Below are positions 1 through 10,977 of a DNA stretch of 40,321 nucleotides, piece after piece. The notes beneath the pieces were generated by a model. The model was not told where the DNA came from, did not search any database, and saw only the letters and a program-made list of their open reading frames with translations. The position numbers and the translations under genes are program-made. Where the stretch lies: NCBI RefSeq assembly GCF_900167365.1, contig NZ_FUXL01000023.1:1-40321 (forward strand), in the 5' to 3' direction. Positions within the stretch are counted from its first letter, which is position 1; every line of letters begins with the position of its first letter. The stretch comes from Consotaella salsifontis. Its GTDB lineage: Bacteria > Pseudomonadota > Alphaproteobacteria > Rhizobiales > Rhizobiaceae.

Positions 1-59
1 TTGGGCCTTGGGAGGAGGAGTGGCCCTCAGCGAAACCGTATAAAACCAAGATGCCGCTA

Positions 60-203
60 TTAGCGGGCCGCGCGGCGGGCGACTTCCGAGATTTCCGAAC
101 GAGCGATGCCCAGATCGTCGAGATCGCGCTGCGAAAGGCGGTTCAGCTCATTGAAGGTCTCGCGGTAACGCCGCCAGCTGCTATAAGTGCGAAGGAGGTT
201 CAT
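60..203 (-). CDS. DUF1127 family mini-protein (47 aa)
   Basis: A 47-residue basic protein starting MNLLRTYSSW and carrying the DUF1127 core (LNRLSQRDLDDLGIARSEI, residues 20-38). This family of very short Arg-rich proteins is abundant in alphaproteobacteria; some members have been linked to RNA binding or to phosphate and carbon metabolism, but the role of this one is unknown. The reading frame stays open upstream to about 413. I chose the ATG at 203 because it gives the usual family length and is preceded by GGAG about eight bases away. It is transcribed away from the tRNA-Leu and tig, so it is not part of that unit. The 59 bases between its stop and the window edge show no gene. Confidence 0.8.
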   Translation of the reverse strand: MNLLRTYSSWRRYRETFNELNRLSQRDLDDLGIARSEISEVARRAAR

Positions 204-496
204 CGTTCCACTCCACGATTTAATCGATTGAAGAGATCGGCCAAGGCCGTCCCTGTTGTTGAGCGAAAGATAGGCCCACTCCCCATGCGGCGCTAGCAGG
301 GGTGGCGCATGGCAGCATTGCGGCGCCCGCATTGCCTCGAGCTGTGTAAATTGAGGCATTTCAATGAGTTGCCTAAAAGGGGCGGGAATCCTGACTTGAA
401 AAGCCCACATCACGCTTAATTGCCGACTGAAAGTTCCGGAGAAGCGGGTTCCGCAAAGCGGCCTGATTTCATGTCGGAATCGACTGAAATTGCGCT

Positions 497-524
497 TTGA
501 CGCAGCTTTTACGGATGATATAGA
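497..524 (+). promoter_or_regulatory. Candidate sigma-70 promoter for tRNA-Leu
   Basis: TTGACG (497-502), a 16-base spacer and TATAGA (519-524) resemble a housekeeping promoter. The predicted start near 531 lies about 33 bases before the tRNA. Seen by eye only. Confidence 0.5.
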
Positions 525-563
525 GGCGCGCGCCTCGCGACGGCCTCACAAGGGCGTCGCTAA

Positions 564-648
564 GCGGGTGTGGTGAAATTGGTAGACACGCAGGATTTAG
601 GTTCCTGTGGCGTGAGCCGTGGGGGTTCAAGTCCCTCCACCCGCACCA
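564..648 (+). tRNA. tRNA-Leu(UAG)
   Basis: An 85-base cloverleaf with acceptor stem GCGGGTG (564-570) pairing with CACCCGC (638-644) and an encoded ACCA end (645-648). The anticodon stem CAGGA/TCCTG encloses loop TTTAGGT, giving anticodon TAG (598-600), which reads CUA and, by wobble, other CUN leucine codons. A long variable arm (GGCGTGAGCC) marks a class II tRNA, as expected for Leu. The T-arm GGGGGTTCAAGTCCC is canonical. tig follows 77 bases downstream without an obvious terminator between them, so read-through into tig is possible. Confidence 0.97.
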
Positions 649-725
649 ATTCGCCGTTTCCAGGTTTCGAGTGAGGGGTGCGGCGGACCTCGGCGCATCC
701 GGCATCGCAAAGGTGGTAAGGACAA

Positions 726-2081
726 ATGCAGGTAACGGAAACCAAGGCCGAGGGGCTCAAGCGCGAGATCGAGGTCGTCGTGCCTGCTTCAGACCTCGCA
801 GAACGGCTTCAAAAGAAGCTCGATGAAGCCAAAGGGCAGGTGCGCCTCAAGGGTTTCCGGCCCGGCAAGGTGCCGGCCGCGCATCTTCGCAAGGTCTATG
901 GCCGCTCGATGATGGCCGAGATCGTCAATCAGATCATCAATGAGACGCCGCGTTCGGTGATCTCCGAGCGCGGCGAGAAGTCCGCGATGCAGCCCGAGAT
1001 CGGCATGTCCGAGGACGAGGGCGTGGCGGAGAAGGTTCTGGCGGGCGAGAGCGATTTCCGCTTCACGGTGTCCTACGAGACGCTGCCGAACTTCGAGTTG
1101 AAGGAAACCGACTCGATCGCCATCGAGCGCCCGGTCGTGGAGATCTCCGAAGAGGAGGTCGAGGAGCAGGTGAAGCGCATCGCCGACAACGCCCGCACCT
1201 ACTCCCCCAAGGAAGGCGCGGCCGAGGACGGCGACCGCCTGACCATGGACTTCGTCGGCAAGATCGACGGGGAGCCCTTCGACGGCGGCTCGGCGGAGAA
1301 CACCAATCTGGTTATCGGCTCGGGGCAGTTCATTCCCGGCTTCGAGGACCAGCTCAAGGGCGCCGCGGCGGGCGAGGACAAGACCGTGACGGTCACGTTC
1401 CCCGAGGACTATGGCGCGGCTCATCTGGCCGGCAAGGAAGCGGTCTTCGACGTCAAGGTCAAGGAAGTCGCCAAGCCCGACGATCTGGCGATCGACGACG
1501 AGCTGGCCAAGAAGCTGGGACTCGAGTCGGTTGAAAAGCTCCGCGAGATCGTGCGCGAGCAAATCGAGGGCCAGTATGGCGCGATGACGCGCCAGAAGGT
1601 GAAGCGGCAGCTGCTCGACGCCCTCGACGCCCAGTATGATTTCGAGCTGCCCGAGAAGCTGGTCGCGGCCGAGTTCAACAACATCTGGACGCAGGTGACG
1701 AGCGAGCTCGAGAACGCCAAGAAGTCCTTCGAGGACGAGGACACGACCGAGGAGAAGGCGCGCGAGGAGTATCAGCGTCTGGCGAATCGGCGCGTCCGGC
1801 TTGGTCTTGTCCTCTCCGCCATTGGCGAGAAGGTCGGCGTCGAAGTGCGCGACGAGGAGATGCAGCGGGCCCTGATGGACCAGATCCGCCGCTATCCTGG
1901 TCAGGAACAGCAGATCTACGATTTCTTCCGTCAGAATCCGGAAGCGGTCGCGAGCCTCAGGGCGCCGATCTACGAGGAGAAGGTCGTCGATCACCTGCTG
2001 TCGACGGTTTCCGTCACCGACAAGACGGTGTCCAAGGAAGAGCTCATGAAGGAGGAGGAAGAAGAAGTTTCGGCTGCCTGA
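726..2081 (+). CDS. tig: Trigger factor, ribosome-associated chaperone and peptidyl-prolyl isomerase
   Basis: A 451-residue cytoplasmic chaperone that binds near the ribosomal exit tunnel and shields nascent chains. The ribosome-docking signature GFRPGKVP is at residues 43-50. A central FKBP-type isomerase domain follows at about residues 160-250 ([20 protein letters not shown] region), then the long helical C-terminal chaperone domain. The extreme C-terminus is acidic (EEEEEVSAA). Length is typical. The ATG at 726 has AGGTGG nine bases upstream. It leads a block with clpP, clpX and lon, and tig next to clpP/clpX is a widespread order. A strong intrinsic terminator ends it at 2114-2145. Confidence 0.98.
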   Translation: MQVTETKAEGLKREIEVVVPASDLAERLQKKLDEAKGQVRLKGFRPGKVPAAHLRKVYGRSMMAEIVNQIINETPRSVISERGEKSAMQPEIGMSEDEGVAEKVLAGESDFRFTVSYETLPNFELKETDSIAIERPVVEISEEEVEEQVKRIADNARTYSPKEGAAEDGDRLTMDFVGKIDGEPFDGGSAENTNLVIGSGQFIPGFEDQLKGAAAGEDKTVTVTFPEDYGAAHLAGKEAVFDVKVKEVAKPDDLAIDDELAKKLGLESVEKLREIVREQIEGQYGAMTRQKVKRQLLDALDAQYDFELPEKLVAAEFNNIWTQVTSELENAKKSFEDEDTTEEKAREEYQRLANRRVRLGLVLSAIGEKVGVEVRDEEMQRALMDQIRRYPGQEQQIYDFFRQNPEAVASLRAPIYEEKVVDHLLSTVSVTDKTVSKEELMKEEEEEVSAA

Positions 2082-2113
2082 TTCCCTTCCTGGCTGATTG
2101 ATCTATAAACATC

Positions 2114-2145
2114 GGGGCTGGCGGATCGCCGGCCCCTTTTTGTTT
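2114..2145 (+). terminator. Rho-independent terminator of tig
   Basis: Stem GGGGCTGGCG / CGCCGGCCCC with loop GAT and one T-G pair, followed by TTTTTGTTT. It lies 33 bases after the tig stop. Confidence 0.93.
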
Positions 2146-2216
2146 GGCTCCAGAGAACGGAAGACGATCGAGGTCCCCGGCTGTTCGGCCAATTTCAGGA
2201 CGCGATCGCCTGCGCA

Positions 2217-4574
2217 ATGACTATGACCATGACTTTTCTGACGAAGATCCGGCTCTGGCTGGTTTTTTCGATCCTCTCGGCCATGGCCGCCTTTCCCGCG
2301 GTCGCCCAGACACCCGGTCTTCCATCCTTGGCCGCGACGACCGCTCCGGCCGAGGCATCGGACGCCGATAACGCCTCAGTCCAGGACCTCATCAAGATTC
2401 TCGAAAACGATGAGGCGAGGGCTCACCTCATCGAGTCTCTGAAAAATTCGGCCGGAGATCAGGCGGGCGAAAATGCCGCACCGGCGAATATGCCGGCTGA
2501 GATCATCCAGGGCCTGCCGGGGGAGGTGGCGGCCTATAGCCGCGGTGTCGTTGCGCTGGCGCTGAGCGTCGGCAAGAATCTCTGGGATACGGCTGGGCAC
2601 TCGCTGGATCTGATGGCCGGCGTCGGCAGCCTCGATCTGCCTCGGATCAGCTCGGCCATCCTGCCTGTCGCCGTGGTCATGATCGTCGTCTTCGCCGTGC
2701 TTGCGCTGACGCGATTTCTCAAGGCGCCTCTGCTCGGGCGACTCGCCCGGCGGGCCTCCCGCTCAGGGCCGTTCCAGAAGCTCATGGTGCTTGCCATCGC
2801 AGCGCTGGTGGATGCCGTCGCCATTCTCGCGGCCTGGGCCGTCGGTCACGTCGCGGCGACGATTTTCAACGGCGGAGCGCCAAGCCTCAACCAGGCGCTG
2901 TTTCTCAATGCCTTTCTGCTGATCGAGGGAATCAAGCTCGTTCTCAATCTTTTCGTTCAGCCGAACACGCCGGGCTTGCGGTTGACGCCGTTTAGCGACC
3001 GGCAGGCGAAATACTGGTACTTCTGGATCTCGCGGCTGATCTCCGTGATCGGCTACACCTTCCTGTTTTTGGCGCCGATCGTCGAAAGCAATTCCAGCTA
3101 TGCCGCCGCAAGGGCTGTGCGCGTCATTGTGGCGCTGCTCTCTCTCGTTACGTCGTTGATCCTGATTCTTCAGAACCGCGTCTGGGTTCGGGATCGGCTG
3201 GCGCGCGCCTACGACCAGGGCGACCACTCCGTTAGCGCTCAGTTCAATTGGCTGCTGGGTCGCGTCTGGTGGCTCATCGCCATCGTCTACGCCGTGACGG
3301 TCTTCTCCGCCTGGCTCACCAGCCCGACGAGAGGTCTTGAGTTCATCGTCGCCGCAAGCCTGAAAACCATCGCCGCGATGACGATCGGCGGTCTCGTCAC
3401 CACGCTGCTCAGCTGGCTGATCGCCCATGGAATCCCGGTGCCGGTCTCGGCCAAGGAGCGCCTCCCGCTGCTCGAGCGGCGCATCAACGCCTTCATCCCG
3501 ACGCTGCTGACGGTCATTCGCGTGCTGGTGGTGATCGTCGTTCTGTCGGTGATCCTGGAGGCTTGGCGGCTGCTCAACTTCTCGGGTTGGGTCGCCACGA
3601 CCACGGGCCAGCGCTTCATCGGGGGCCTCTTCGGCGCCGGGCTGGTCATCCTGATCGGCTTTGTCGTCTATCTCGTGATCTCCTCGTGGGTCGAGTATCG
3701 GCTCAATCCCAACTTCGGGAAAGTGCCCACGGCGCGCGAGAGAACGCTCCTCGCGCTCTTCCGCAACGGTTTTACGATAACCCTTGTCGTGATCATCGCG
3801 ATGCTCGTGCTTTCGCAGGTGGGGATCGACATTGGCCCGCTGCTGGCCGGTGCCGGAGTGGTCGGCCTGGCTGTAGGCTTCGGATCGCAGAAGCTCGTCC
3901 AAGACATTATCACGGGTGCCTTCATCCAGCTGGAAAACGCCATGAACGAGGGCGATGTGGTCTCCGTCGGCGGCGTCTCGGGGGTGGTGGAACGGCTGAC
4001 CATACGCTCCGTGGCGCTGCGTTCCCTGGATGGCACCTACTATCTCATCCCGTTTTCCTCGGTGGATCAGGTCGCCAACATGACGAAGGGCTTCTCGCAG
4101 TTCGTCGCAGACCTCGGCGTCGCCTATCGCGAGAACGTCGAGGATGTGAAAATCGTCATGCGGGACGCCTTCAACGAGCTGCAGACCGGGGAGCACGGGC
4201 CGGAGATCCTGGGGGATTTCGAGATGTTTGGCGTCGAGAAGCTTGGCGATTCGGCTGTCGTTGTGCGCGGACGCATCAAGACGCTTCCGGGCAAGCAGTG
4301 GGGCATCGGACGGGCCTTCAACGAAATCGTGAAGCGCCTGTGCGACGAACGCGATATCGAGATTCCGTTCCCGCACATGACCATCTGGTTCGGCGAAAAC
4401 AAGGATGGCAGCGCGCCTCCGGTGCGTCTGTCCCGGCCGGGTGCGGATCTGCGTGCCGTTACGCAAGCCGAGCCGGTGGGCGACCAGTCCGATCCCTCGC
4501 GCCACGGCTCGGTGGATCGCGAGGGTTTGCCCATTCCTCCGGACGAAGATGGTGTCGGCGACGAGCGCGGGTGA
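2217..4574 (+). CDS. MscS-family mechanosensitive ion channel, large form
   Basis: A 785-residue inner-membrane protein. A signal-like N-terminus (FLTKIRLWLVFSILSAMAAF, ending near AVAQ) precedes a periplasmic segment and then many hydrophobic segments. The MscS core lies at about residues 535-650: the pore helix is GVVGLAVGFGSQKLVQDII, followed by GAFIQLENAMNEGDVVSVGG and the beta domain containing SLDGTYYLIPFSSVDQVANM. Such channels open when membrane tension rises after hypo-osmotic shock. The length and multi-helix N-terminus match the YbiO/MscK-like class rather than small MscS. The C-terminal 50 residues are polar and low in conservation. The start is not certain: three ATG codons occur in frame at 2217, 2223 and 2229, with only a weak AGGA upstream. 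An 8-bp inverted repeat (4582-4589 / 4613-4620) follows the stop. Confidence 0.9.
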   Translation: MTMTMTFLTKIRLWLVFSILSAMAAFPAVAQTPGLPSLAATTAPAEASDADNASVQDLIKILENDEARAHLIESLKNSAGDQAGENAAPANMPAEIIQGLPGEVAAYSRGVVALALSVGKNLWDTAGHSLDLMAGVGSLDLPRISSAILPVAVVMIVVFAVLALTRFLKAPLLGRLARRASRSGPFQKLMVLAIAALVDAVAILAAWAVGHVAATIFNGGAPSLNQALFLNAFLLIEGIKLVLNLFVQPNTPGLRLTPFSDRQAKYWYFWISRLISVIGYTFLFLAPIVESNSSYAAARAVRVIVALLSLVTSLILILQNRVWVRDRLARAYDQGDHSVSAQFNWLLGRVWWLIAIVYAVTVFSAWLTSPTRGLEFIVAASLKTIAAMTIGGLVTTLLSWLIAHGIPVPVSAKERLPLLERRINAFIPTLLTVIRVLVVIVVLSVILEAWRLLNFSGWVATTTGQRFIGGLFGAGLVILIGFVVYLVISSWVEYRLNPNFGKVPTARERTLLALFRNGFTITLVVIIAMLVLSQVGIDIGPLLAGAGVVGLAVGFGSQKLVQDIITGAFIQLENAMNEGDVVSVGGVSGVVERLTIRSVALRSLDGTYYLIPFSSVDQVANMTKGFSQFVADLGVAYRENVEDVKIVMRDAFNELQTGEHGPEILGDFEMFGVEKLGDSAVVVRGRIKTLPGKQWGIGRAFNEIVKRLCDERDIEIPFPHMTIWFGENKDGSAPPVRLSRPGADLRAVTQAEPVGDQSDPSRHGSVDREGLPIPPDEDGVGDERG

Positions 4575-4641
4575 GAGCGAAGGGAAGGGGGCGGGTGATG
4601 TTCGACCGTAAACCCTTCCCGCTATTAACGCACCGAGCGCG

Positions 4642-4671
4642 CTTGCATAGAGGCTCGGCGGCACCCTATTT
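4642..4671 (+). promoter_or_regulatory. Candidate clpP promoter
   Basis: CTTGCA (4642-4647), an 18-base spacer and CTATTT (4666-4671) resemble the alphaproteobacterial CTTGAC/CTATAT pattern. The CTTG...CCTAT arrangement also recalls heat-shock sigma-32 promoters, but its spacer is a base or so too long. If real, the transcript starts near 4678, which argues for the ATG at 4749 as the clpP start. Confidence 0.4.
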
Positions 4672-4748
4672 AACAAGCGATGGCACGAACTGAGTCGGCC
4701 CGGCGAGGTCCGATCGTTTTCCCCAAATCAAGTACCGAGAGCACGTTC

Positions 4749-5381
4749 ATGAAAGATCCCGTGGAAACCGCGATGAACCTCGTCCCGATGGTGGTGGAAC
4801 AGACCAACCGGGGAGAGCGCGCGTACGACATCTTTTCGCGCCTCCTGAAGGAGCGCGTCATCTTCATCACAGGGCCGATCGAGGACGGCATGTCGACGCT
4901 CGTCTGCGCGCAGCTCCTCTTCCTCGAGGCCGAGAACCCGAAGAAAGAGATCGCCCTCTACATCAATTCGCCCGGCGGCGTCGTCACCAGCGGCATGGCA
5001 ATTTACGACACCATGCAGTTCATCAAGCCGGCGGTGTCGACCCTGTGCATTGGCCAGGCGGCCTCCATGGGCTCGCTCCTGCTGTGCGCCGGCCACAAGG
5101 ATATGCGCTTCGCCACGCCCAACGCCCGAATCATGGTGCACCAGCCGTCCGGCGGCTTTTCGGGGCAGGCGTCGGACATCGAGCGCCATGCCCAGGACAT
5201 CATCAAGCTGAAGCGGCGCCTCAACGAGATCTATGTCCAGCATACCGGGCAGGACTACGAAACCATCGAAAAGACCCTCGATCGTGATCACTTCATGACC
5301 GCCGAAGAGTCGCGCGAGTTCGGGATCATCGACAAGGTCTACTCCTCGCGTGAAGCTCTGGAAGCCACCCCGGCCAGCTGA
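4749..5381 (+). CDS. clpP: ATP-dependent Clp protease proteolytic subunit
   Basis: A 210-residue serine peptidase that forms the tetradecameric barrel of ClpXP and ClpAP. The catalytic triad is visible: Ser106 in GQAASMGS, His131 in MVHQPSGG and Asp180 in LDRDHFMT. The axial-loop and N-terminal sequence [20 protein letters not shown] is typical of rhizobial ClpP. The frame extends upstream to an ATG at 4680, but I chose 4749 ([10 protein letters not shown]) because it matches family N-termini, and the upstream ATG would sit only nine bases after the probable -10 box. clpX follows 293 bases downstream with its own upstream region, so the two are neighbours but perhaps separately transcribed. 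Confidence 0.96.
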   Translation: MKDPVETAMNLVPMVVEQTNRGERAYDIFSRLLKERVIFITGPIEDGMSTLVCAQLLFLEAENPKKEIALYINSPGGVVTSGMAIYDTMQFIKPAVSTLCIGQAASMGSLLLCAGHKDMRFATPNARIMVHQPSGGFSGQASDIERHAQDIIKLKRRLNEIYVQHTGQDYETIEKTLDRDHFMTAEESREFGIIDKVYSSREALEATPAS

Positions 5382-5432
5382 TCCGACATCGGGCGGAGAG
5401 GTCGATCGGGCGTCGAGTAGGGCGCCGTGACG

Positions 5433-5484
5433 CCACGGGAGCTTTCCCGTGGCTGTCGTCGGAAACAGTCTCCCAGGGGGAGAC
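5433..5484. repeat. Two perfect inverted repeats between clpP and clpX
   Basis: The first repeat is CCACGGGA-GCTT-TCCCGTGG (5433-5452) and the second is GTCTCCC-AGG-GGGAGAC (5468-5484). Neither is followed by a T tract. They could form the 3' end of the clpP transcript or act as protein-binding sites upstream of clpX. The rest of the 293-base gap holds no gene. TTGCCA (5591-5596) with CTAGAA 16 bases on is a weak clpX promoter candidate. Confidence 0.6.
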
Positions 5485-5674
5485 TCGCTGCTCGTGAGAC
5501 GTGTTAATTGTCACTCAAGGGATGGGCTTTAATGTGAAGCTCCTGAAAAGCGTCACATTCGCACCCTCCGATCCAGGAGATTCGCCACGGTTGCCATAGG
5601 CCTAGGCCAATCCTAGAACTATAGTTTGGCAATGCAGCGGACCCCTGGGTCATCAGGACCGGAAGGAACAACGA

Positions 5675-6943
5675 ATGAGCAAAGTGAGCGGCGGCGATTC
5701 CAAGAACACGCTCTATTGCTCTTTCTGCGGAAAGAGCCAACACGAAGTCCGCAAGCTGATCGCCGGGCCGACGGTCTTCATCTGCGACGAGTGCGTGGAA
5801 CTCTGCATGGACATCATCCGCGAGGAGAACAAATCCTCGATGGTGAAGTCTCGCGAGGGTGTGCCCACGCCACAGGATATCATCAGCGTGCTCGATGATT
5901 ACGTCATCGGTCAGTCGCACGCCAAGAAGGTTCTGTCCGTCGCGGTTCACAATCACTACAAGCGTCTTGCCCATGCCCAAAAGGGCAATGACGTCGAACT
6001 GGCGAAGTCGAACATCCTGCTGATCGGGCCGACGGGATGCGGAAAGACGCTTCTCGCGCAGACGCTGGCGCGCATCATTGACGTCCCGTTCACCATGGCG
6101 GATGCGACGACGCTGACCGAGGCGGGCTATGTTGGCGAGGATGTCGAGAACATCATCCTGAAGCTGCTCCAGTCGGCGGATTACAATGTCGAGCGCGCGC
6201 AGCGTGGCATTGTGTACATCGACGAGATCGACAAGATCAGCCGCAAGTCCGACAACCCGTCCATCACGCGCGACGTGTCGGGCGAGGGTGTCCAGCAGGC
6301 GCTGCTGAAGATCATGGAAGGCACGGTCGCTTCGGTTCCGCCGCAGGGTGGCCGCAAGCATCCCCAGCAGGAATTCCTGCAGGTCGACACGGCCAACATC
6401 CTCTTCATCTGCGGCGGTGCGTTCTCCGGTCTCGACAAGATCATCTCCGATCGCGGCCGCAAGACGTCCATCGGCTTTGCCGCATCCGTCTCCGCGCCGG
6501 AGGACCGCCGCACGGGCGAGCTCTTCCGCCAGGTGGAGCCCGAGGATTTGCTGAAGTTCGGCCTGATCCCCGAGTTCGTCGGGCGACTGCCGGTGATCGC
6601 GACGCTCGAGGACCTGGACGAGGCTGCGCTCATGCAGATTCTGGTTCAGCCCAAGAATGCTCTGGTCAAGCAGTATCAGCGCCTGTTCGAGATGGAGAGC
6701 GTCGATCTGTCGTTCCAGGAAGCGGCGCTGAAGGCTATCGCCCGCAAGGCGATCGAACGCAAAACCGGCGCGCGCGGGCTGCGTTCGATCATGGAGGCGA
6801 TGCTTCTCGACACGATGTTCGATTTGCCGACGCTTGAAGGCGTTCAGGAAGTCGTGATTTCCGAAGACGTGATCGATGGTAAGGCGCGGCCGCTCTACAT
6901 CTATGCGGATCGTGGTGACGAGAAGGAAAACGTCAGCGCCTGA
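5675..6943 (+). CDS. clpX: ATP-dependent Clp protease ATP-binding subunit ClpX
   Basis: A 422-residue AAA+ unfoldase that recognises, unfolds and feeds substrates to ClpP. The N-terminal zinc-binding domain shows Cys15/Cys18 (CSFC) and Cys37/Cys40 (CDEC). Walker A is GPTGCGKT (118-125), the pore loop is GYVG (151-154), Walker B is IVYIDEID (179-186), the ClpP-docking IGF loop is at 266-268, the arginine finger lies in EFVGR (to R304) and sensor 2 is GARGLR (364-369). All key residues are intact and the length is standard. The ribosome binding site AAGGA (5663-5667) is seven bases before the ATG. It lies between its partner clpP and lon. Confidence 0.98.
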   Translation: MSKVSGGDSKNTLYCSFCGKSQHEVRKLIAGPTVFICDECVELCMDIIREENKSSMVKSREGVPTPQDIISVLDDYVIGQSHAKKVLSVAVHNHYKRLAHAQKGNDVELAKSNILLIGPTGCGKTLLAQTLARIIDVPFTMADATTLTEAGYVGEDVENIILKLLQSADYNVERAQRGIVYIDEIDKISRKSDNPSITRDVSGEGVQQALLKIMEGTVASVPPQGGRKHPQQEFLQVDTANILFICGGAFSGLDKIISDRGRKTSIGFAASVSAPEDRRTGELFRQVEPEDLLKFGLIPEFVGRLPVIATLEDLDEAALMQILVQPKNALVKQYQRLFEMESVDLSFQEAALKAIARKAIERKTGARGLRSIMEAMLLDTMFDLPTLEGVQEVVISEDVIDGKARPLYIYADRGDEKENVSA

Positions 6944-7061
6944 CGCCTTGGCCCCGTCGAAGTGCCTGACGGCCCGTCTCGGTCGCATCTTGCCACCGGG
7001 CGGGCCGTTGCCATTTATGGGCCGCGACGGGATGGCCGAGGGAATGGTGGAACTGGCCGAG

Positions 7062-7090
7062 GTTGAAGCGTTGCACCATCCGGCCCACAT
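7062..7090 (+). promoter_or_regulatory. Weak candidate heat-shock promoter of lon
   Basis: GTTGAAG (7062-7068), a 15-base spacer and CCCACAT (7084-7090) loosely resemble the sigma-32 pattern CTTGAAA-N14-CCCATNT. It lies in the 236-base clpX-lon gap, where I see no gene. lon is a common sigma-32 target, but this match is imperfect at both boxes. Confidence 0.25.
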
Positions 7091-7179
7091 ATCGCCGGAT
7101 CGAGGCGTCGCATCGAGTGCTCGCTATTGAGGCTTGATGCTTGACGGCCTGACGCGGCGTTGCCGCAGAAAGGAATGAC

Positions 7180-9603
<2,424 letters not shown>

Positions 9604-9627
9604 CGAAAACAGGCCGTGAGGCCCAGG

Positions 9628-9658
9628 AAACCGCCCTTCGGGGCGGTTTTTTTGTTTT
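9628..9658 (+). terminator. Rho-independent terminator of lon
   Basis: A perfect 9-bp stem, AAACCGCCC / GGGCGGTTT, closed by a TTCG tetraloop and followed by TTTT and GTTTT. It lies 24 bases after the lon stop. Confidence 0.96.
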
Positions 9659-9768
9659 GGGAGGCGAAAAATGAGGGTCCGGCACTCACGAAGCCTTGAA
9701 TGATGGACGAGTCTGCACCATCGTCCCTCCCGAGCCGAACGAACTTGGCCGAGTTAGGAGAATGAGGC

Positions 9769-10044
9769 ATGAATAAGAACGAGCTCGTTTCCGCGGTTGC
9801 GGAAAAGGCCGACCTTTCCAAGCAGCAGGCGACGCAGGCAGTGGACGCCGTCTTCGACGCAATCAGTGGCGCTATGGCCAAGGGCGACGACATTCGCCTT
9901 GTTGGCTTCGGCACCTTCTCTGTATCCCATCGCGCGGCGTCGAAGGGCCGCAATCCCTCGACCGGCGCCGAGGTCGACATTCCGGCTCGCAACGTGCCGA
10001 AGTTCGCTCCCGGCAAGAGCCTCAAGGATGCTGTGAACAAGTAA
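9769..10044 (+). CDS. hupB: DNA-binding protein HU
   Basis: A 91-residue nucleoid protein of the HU/IHF family that bends and compacts DNA. It has an N-terminal helical dimerisation part (NKNELVSAVAEKADLSKQQA), the HU signature around GFGTFSVSHRAA (47-58) and the DNA-clasping arm tip RNPSTG (61-66). It resembles HU rather than IHF because the arm and C-terminus (VPKFAPGKSLKDAVN) are HU-type. The ribosome binding site AGGAG (9756-9760) is eight bases upstream. HU after lon is the classical alpha- and gammaproteobacterial order. An inverted repeat GGGAGCT...AGCTCCC (10061-10089) lies 17 bases after the stop but has no T tract. Confidence 0.97.
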   Translation: MNKNELVSAVAEKADLSKQQATQAVDAVFDAISGAMAKGDDIRLVGFGTFSVSHRAASKGRNPSTGAEVDIPARNVPKFAPGKSLKDAVNK

Positions 10045-10609
10045 CGGCGGATTAGCGTGTGGGAGCTTGGACGCTTGCTCTGAGCTCCCTCCAAAGCGCT
10101 GCAAGCCAATGTCGGTGAACGGGAACGGCTTCAACAGGCCAAAGCCATCGGCAGGCGCGGGATTTGATGCACGTGCTGCCCGCTGCGACGTCTCCGATCA
10201 GATGCGAAATGCGTTCCGCTATCACTCTCGCGCCCGGCACGCACTCATCTAGAGGCCGCACCGGTGCATTGGTCCGGCTTGACCAACGTCCATATGATTG
10301 TGGTGAGCGAGGGATAGGCGCCTGTTTTCGGTGCTGGCTGCTTATCCGTCCCGGCCCCGCGCCCCGTACTTGATGCGTTGCGCGCACCGTTCCAGAATCG
10401 CAAAAGCGCCGCTCCCGCATTTCTGCGGTCGGCATGGAAAGCTTGGGAGAAAGAATCTTGAGGCGCAGGCATTGATGCGAATGCATCGGAATGCCGTCTT
10501 TTGCCTCTGCACGATACTGGCCAGTAGAGCTCGTCGCGGACAGGAACAATGCGGCGGACGGAGCTAAGCCTTGCCTGACATCAAAAGCGGCAGTCGGGGC
10601 AACCGTTGT
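10045..10609. other. Gene-poor stretch of 565 bases after hupB
   Basis: Open frames cross this region on both strands, but none has a recognisable product or a good ribosome binding site. The region holds an inverted repeat just after hupB (10061-10089) and a terminator-like hairpin at 10468-10502. No tRNA was found. Confidence 0.6.
10468..10502 (+). terminator. Terminator-like hairpin in a gene-free region
   Basis: GGCATT-GATGC, loop GAAT, GCATC, bulge GG, AATGCC, then GTCTTTT. This gives an 11-bp stem with a two-base bulge and a short T-rich tail. hupB ends more than 400 bases upstream, so the hairpin could end a non-coding transcript. Confidence 0.4.
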
Positions 10610-10789
10610 TCAGTCGTGGGAGCCGGACGACACGAGTCTATCGCCCACCGCCTCAATGGATGACCCTAAAGTGCCAGTCAGGGGTGTGAACGCGGATACC
10701 ACGGCCAATGCCATAATTCCTGCGATGAGGCCATATTCCAGGGCGGTTGCGCCGGTCTTGTCGTGGATGCACCGCTTAAGGGTCTTCAT
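10610..10789 (-). CDS. Flp/Fap-type pilin, second copy (59 aa)
   Basis: A 59-residue type IVb prepilin: a short basic leader ending at Gly13, then ATALEYGLIAGIMALAVVSA. Prepilin peptidase of the Tad system cuts after the Gly, and the Glu and Tyr at +5/+6 (Glu18, Tyr19) are the hallmark of Flp pilins. A single hydrophobic helix follows. The frame extends upstream to a TTG at 10813, but the ATG at 10789 follows a G-rich GGGGGG element, so I prefer it. It lies downstream of the other pilin on the same strand with a stem-loop between them. The C-terminus (VGDRLVSSGSHD) differs from that of its neighbour, so the two are not recent duplicates. Confidence 0.85.
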   Translation of the reverse strand: MKTLKRCIHDKTGATALEYGLIAGIMALAVVSAFTPLTGTLGSSIEAVGDRLVSSGSHD

Positions 10790-10853
10790 GTCGGGCACCC
10801 CCCGCCGGCGCAACGCCGTGGAATAGTCAATTCATATCACCTTTGAAGAAGAA

Positions 10854-10877
10854 GGCCGCTTCCGAAGCGTCGCGGCC
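10854..10877 (-). other. Stem-loop between the two pilin genes
   Basis: GGCCGC...GCGGCC, with an alternative inner hairpin CGCTTC-C-GAAGCG. On the minus-strand RNA it is followed by TTCTTCTTC. It could weaken read-through or stabilise the upstream pilin mRNA. Confidence 0.35.
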
Positions 10878-10977
10878 CTTGATCTTGCGTGGTGGTCTTG
10901 TTCGAACATCGTTAGAAGATCAGGATGTCCTGCCGGCCTAGGGCGCCGGTCGTCAATGCATCACACTCGGAATGCGA

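Noticed and set aside
789-1994. 401-codon minus-strand frame opposite tig, and similar long frames opposite mscS, lon, nrdJ and the ugp genes
   Set aside because: Long antisense frames are expected in GC-rich coding DNA; their translations are rich in Arg, His, Leu and Asp with no domains, whereas the opposite strand encodes clear conserved proteins.
4680-4748. Upstream in-frame start of clpP
   Set aside because: It would begin nine bases after the likely -10 box, and the extra 23 residues are not family-like.
10061-10089. Inverted repeat GGGAGCT...AGCTCCC as the hupB terminator
   Set aside because: The loop is 15 bases and no T tract follows, so I mention it but do not call it a terminator.
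10052-10549. 165-codon open frame on the minus strand after hupB
   Set aside because: No familiar motif, no ribosome binding site, irregular composition (many Arg, Ser, Cys and His) and overlap with terminator-like hairpins; it looks like a random open frame in GC-rich DNA.
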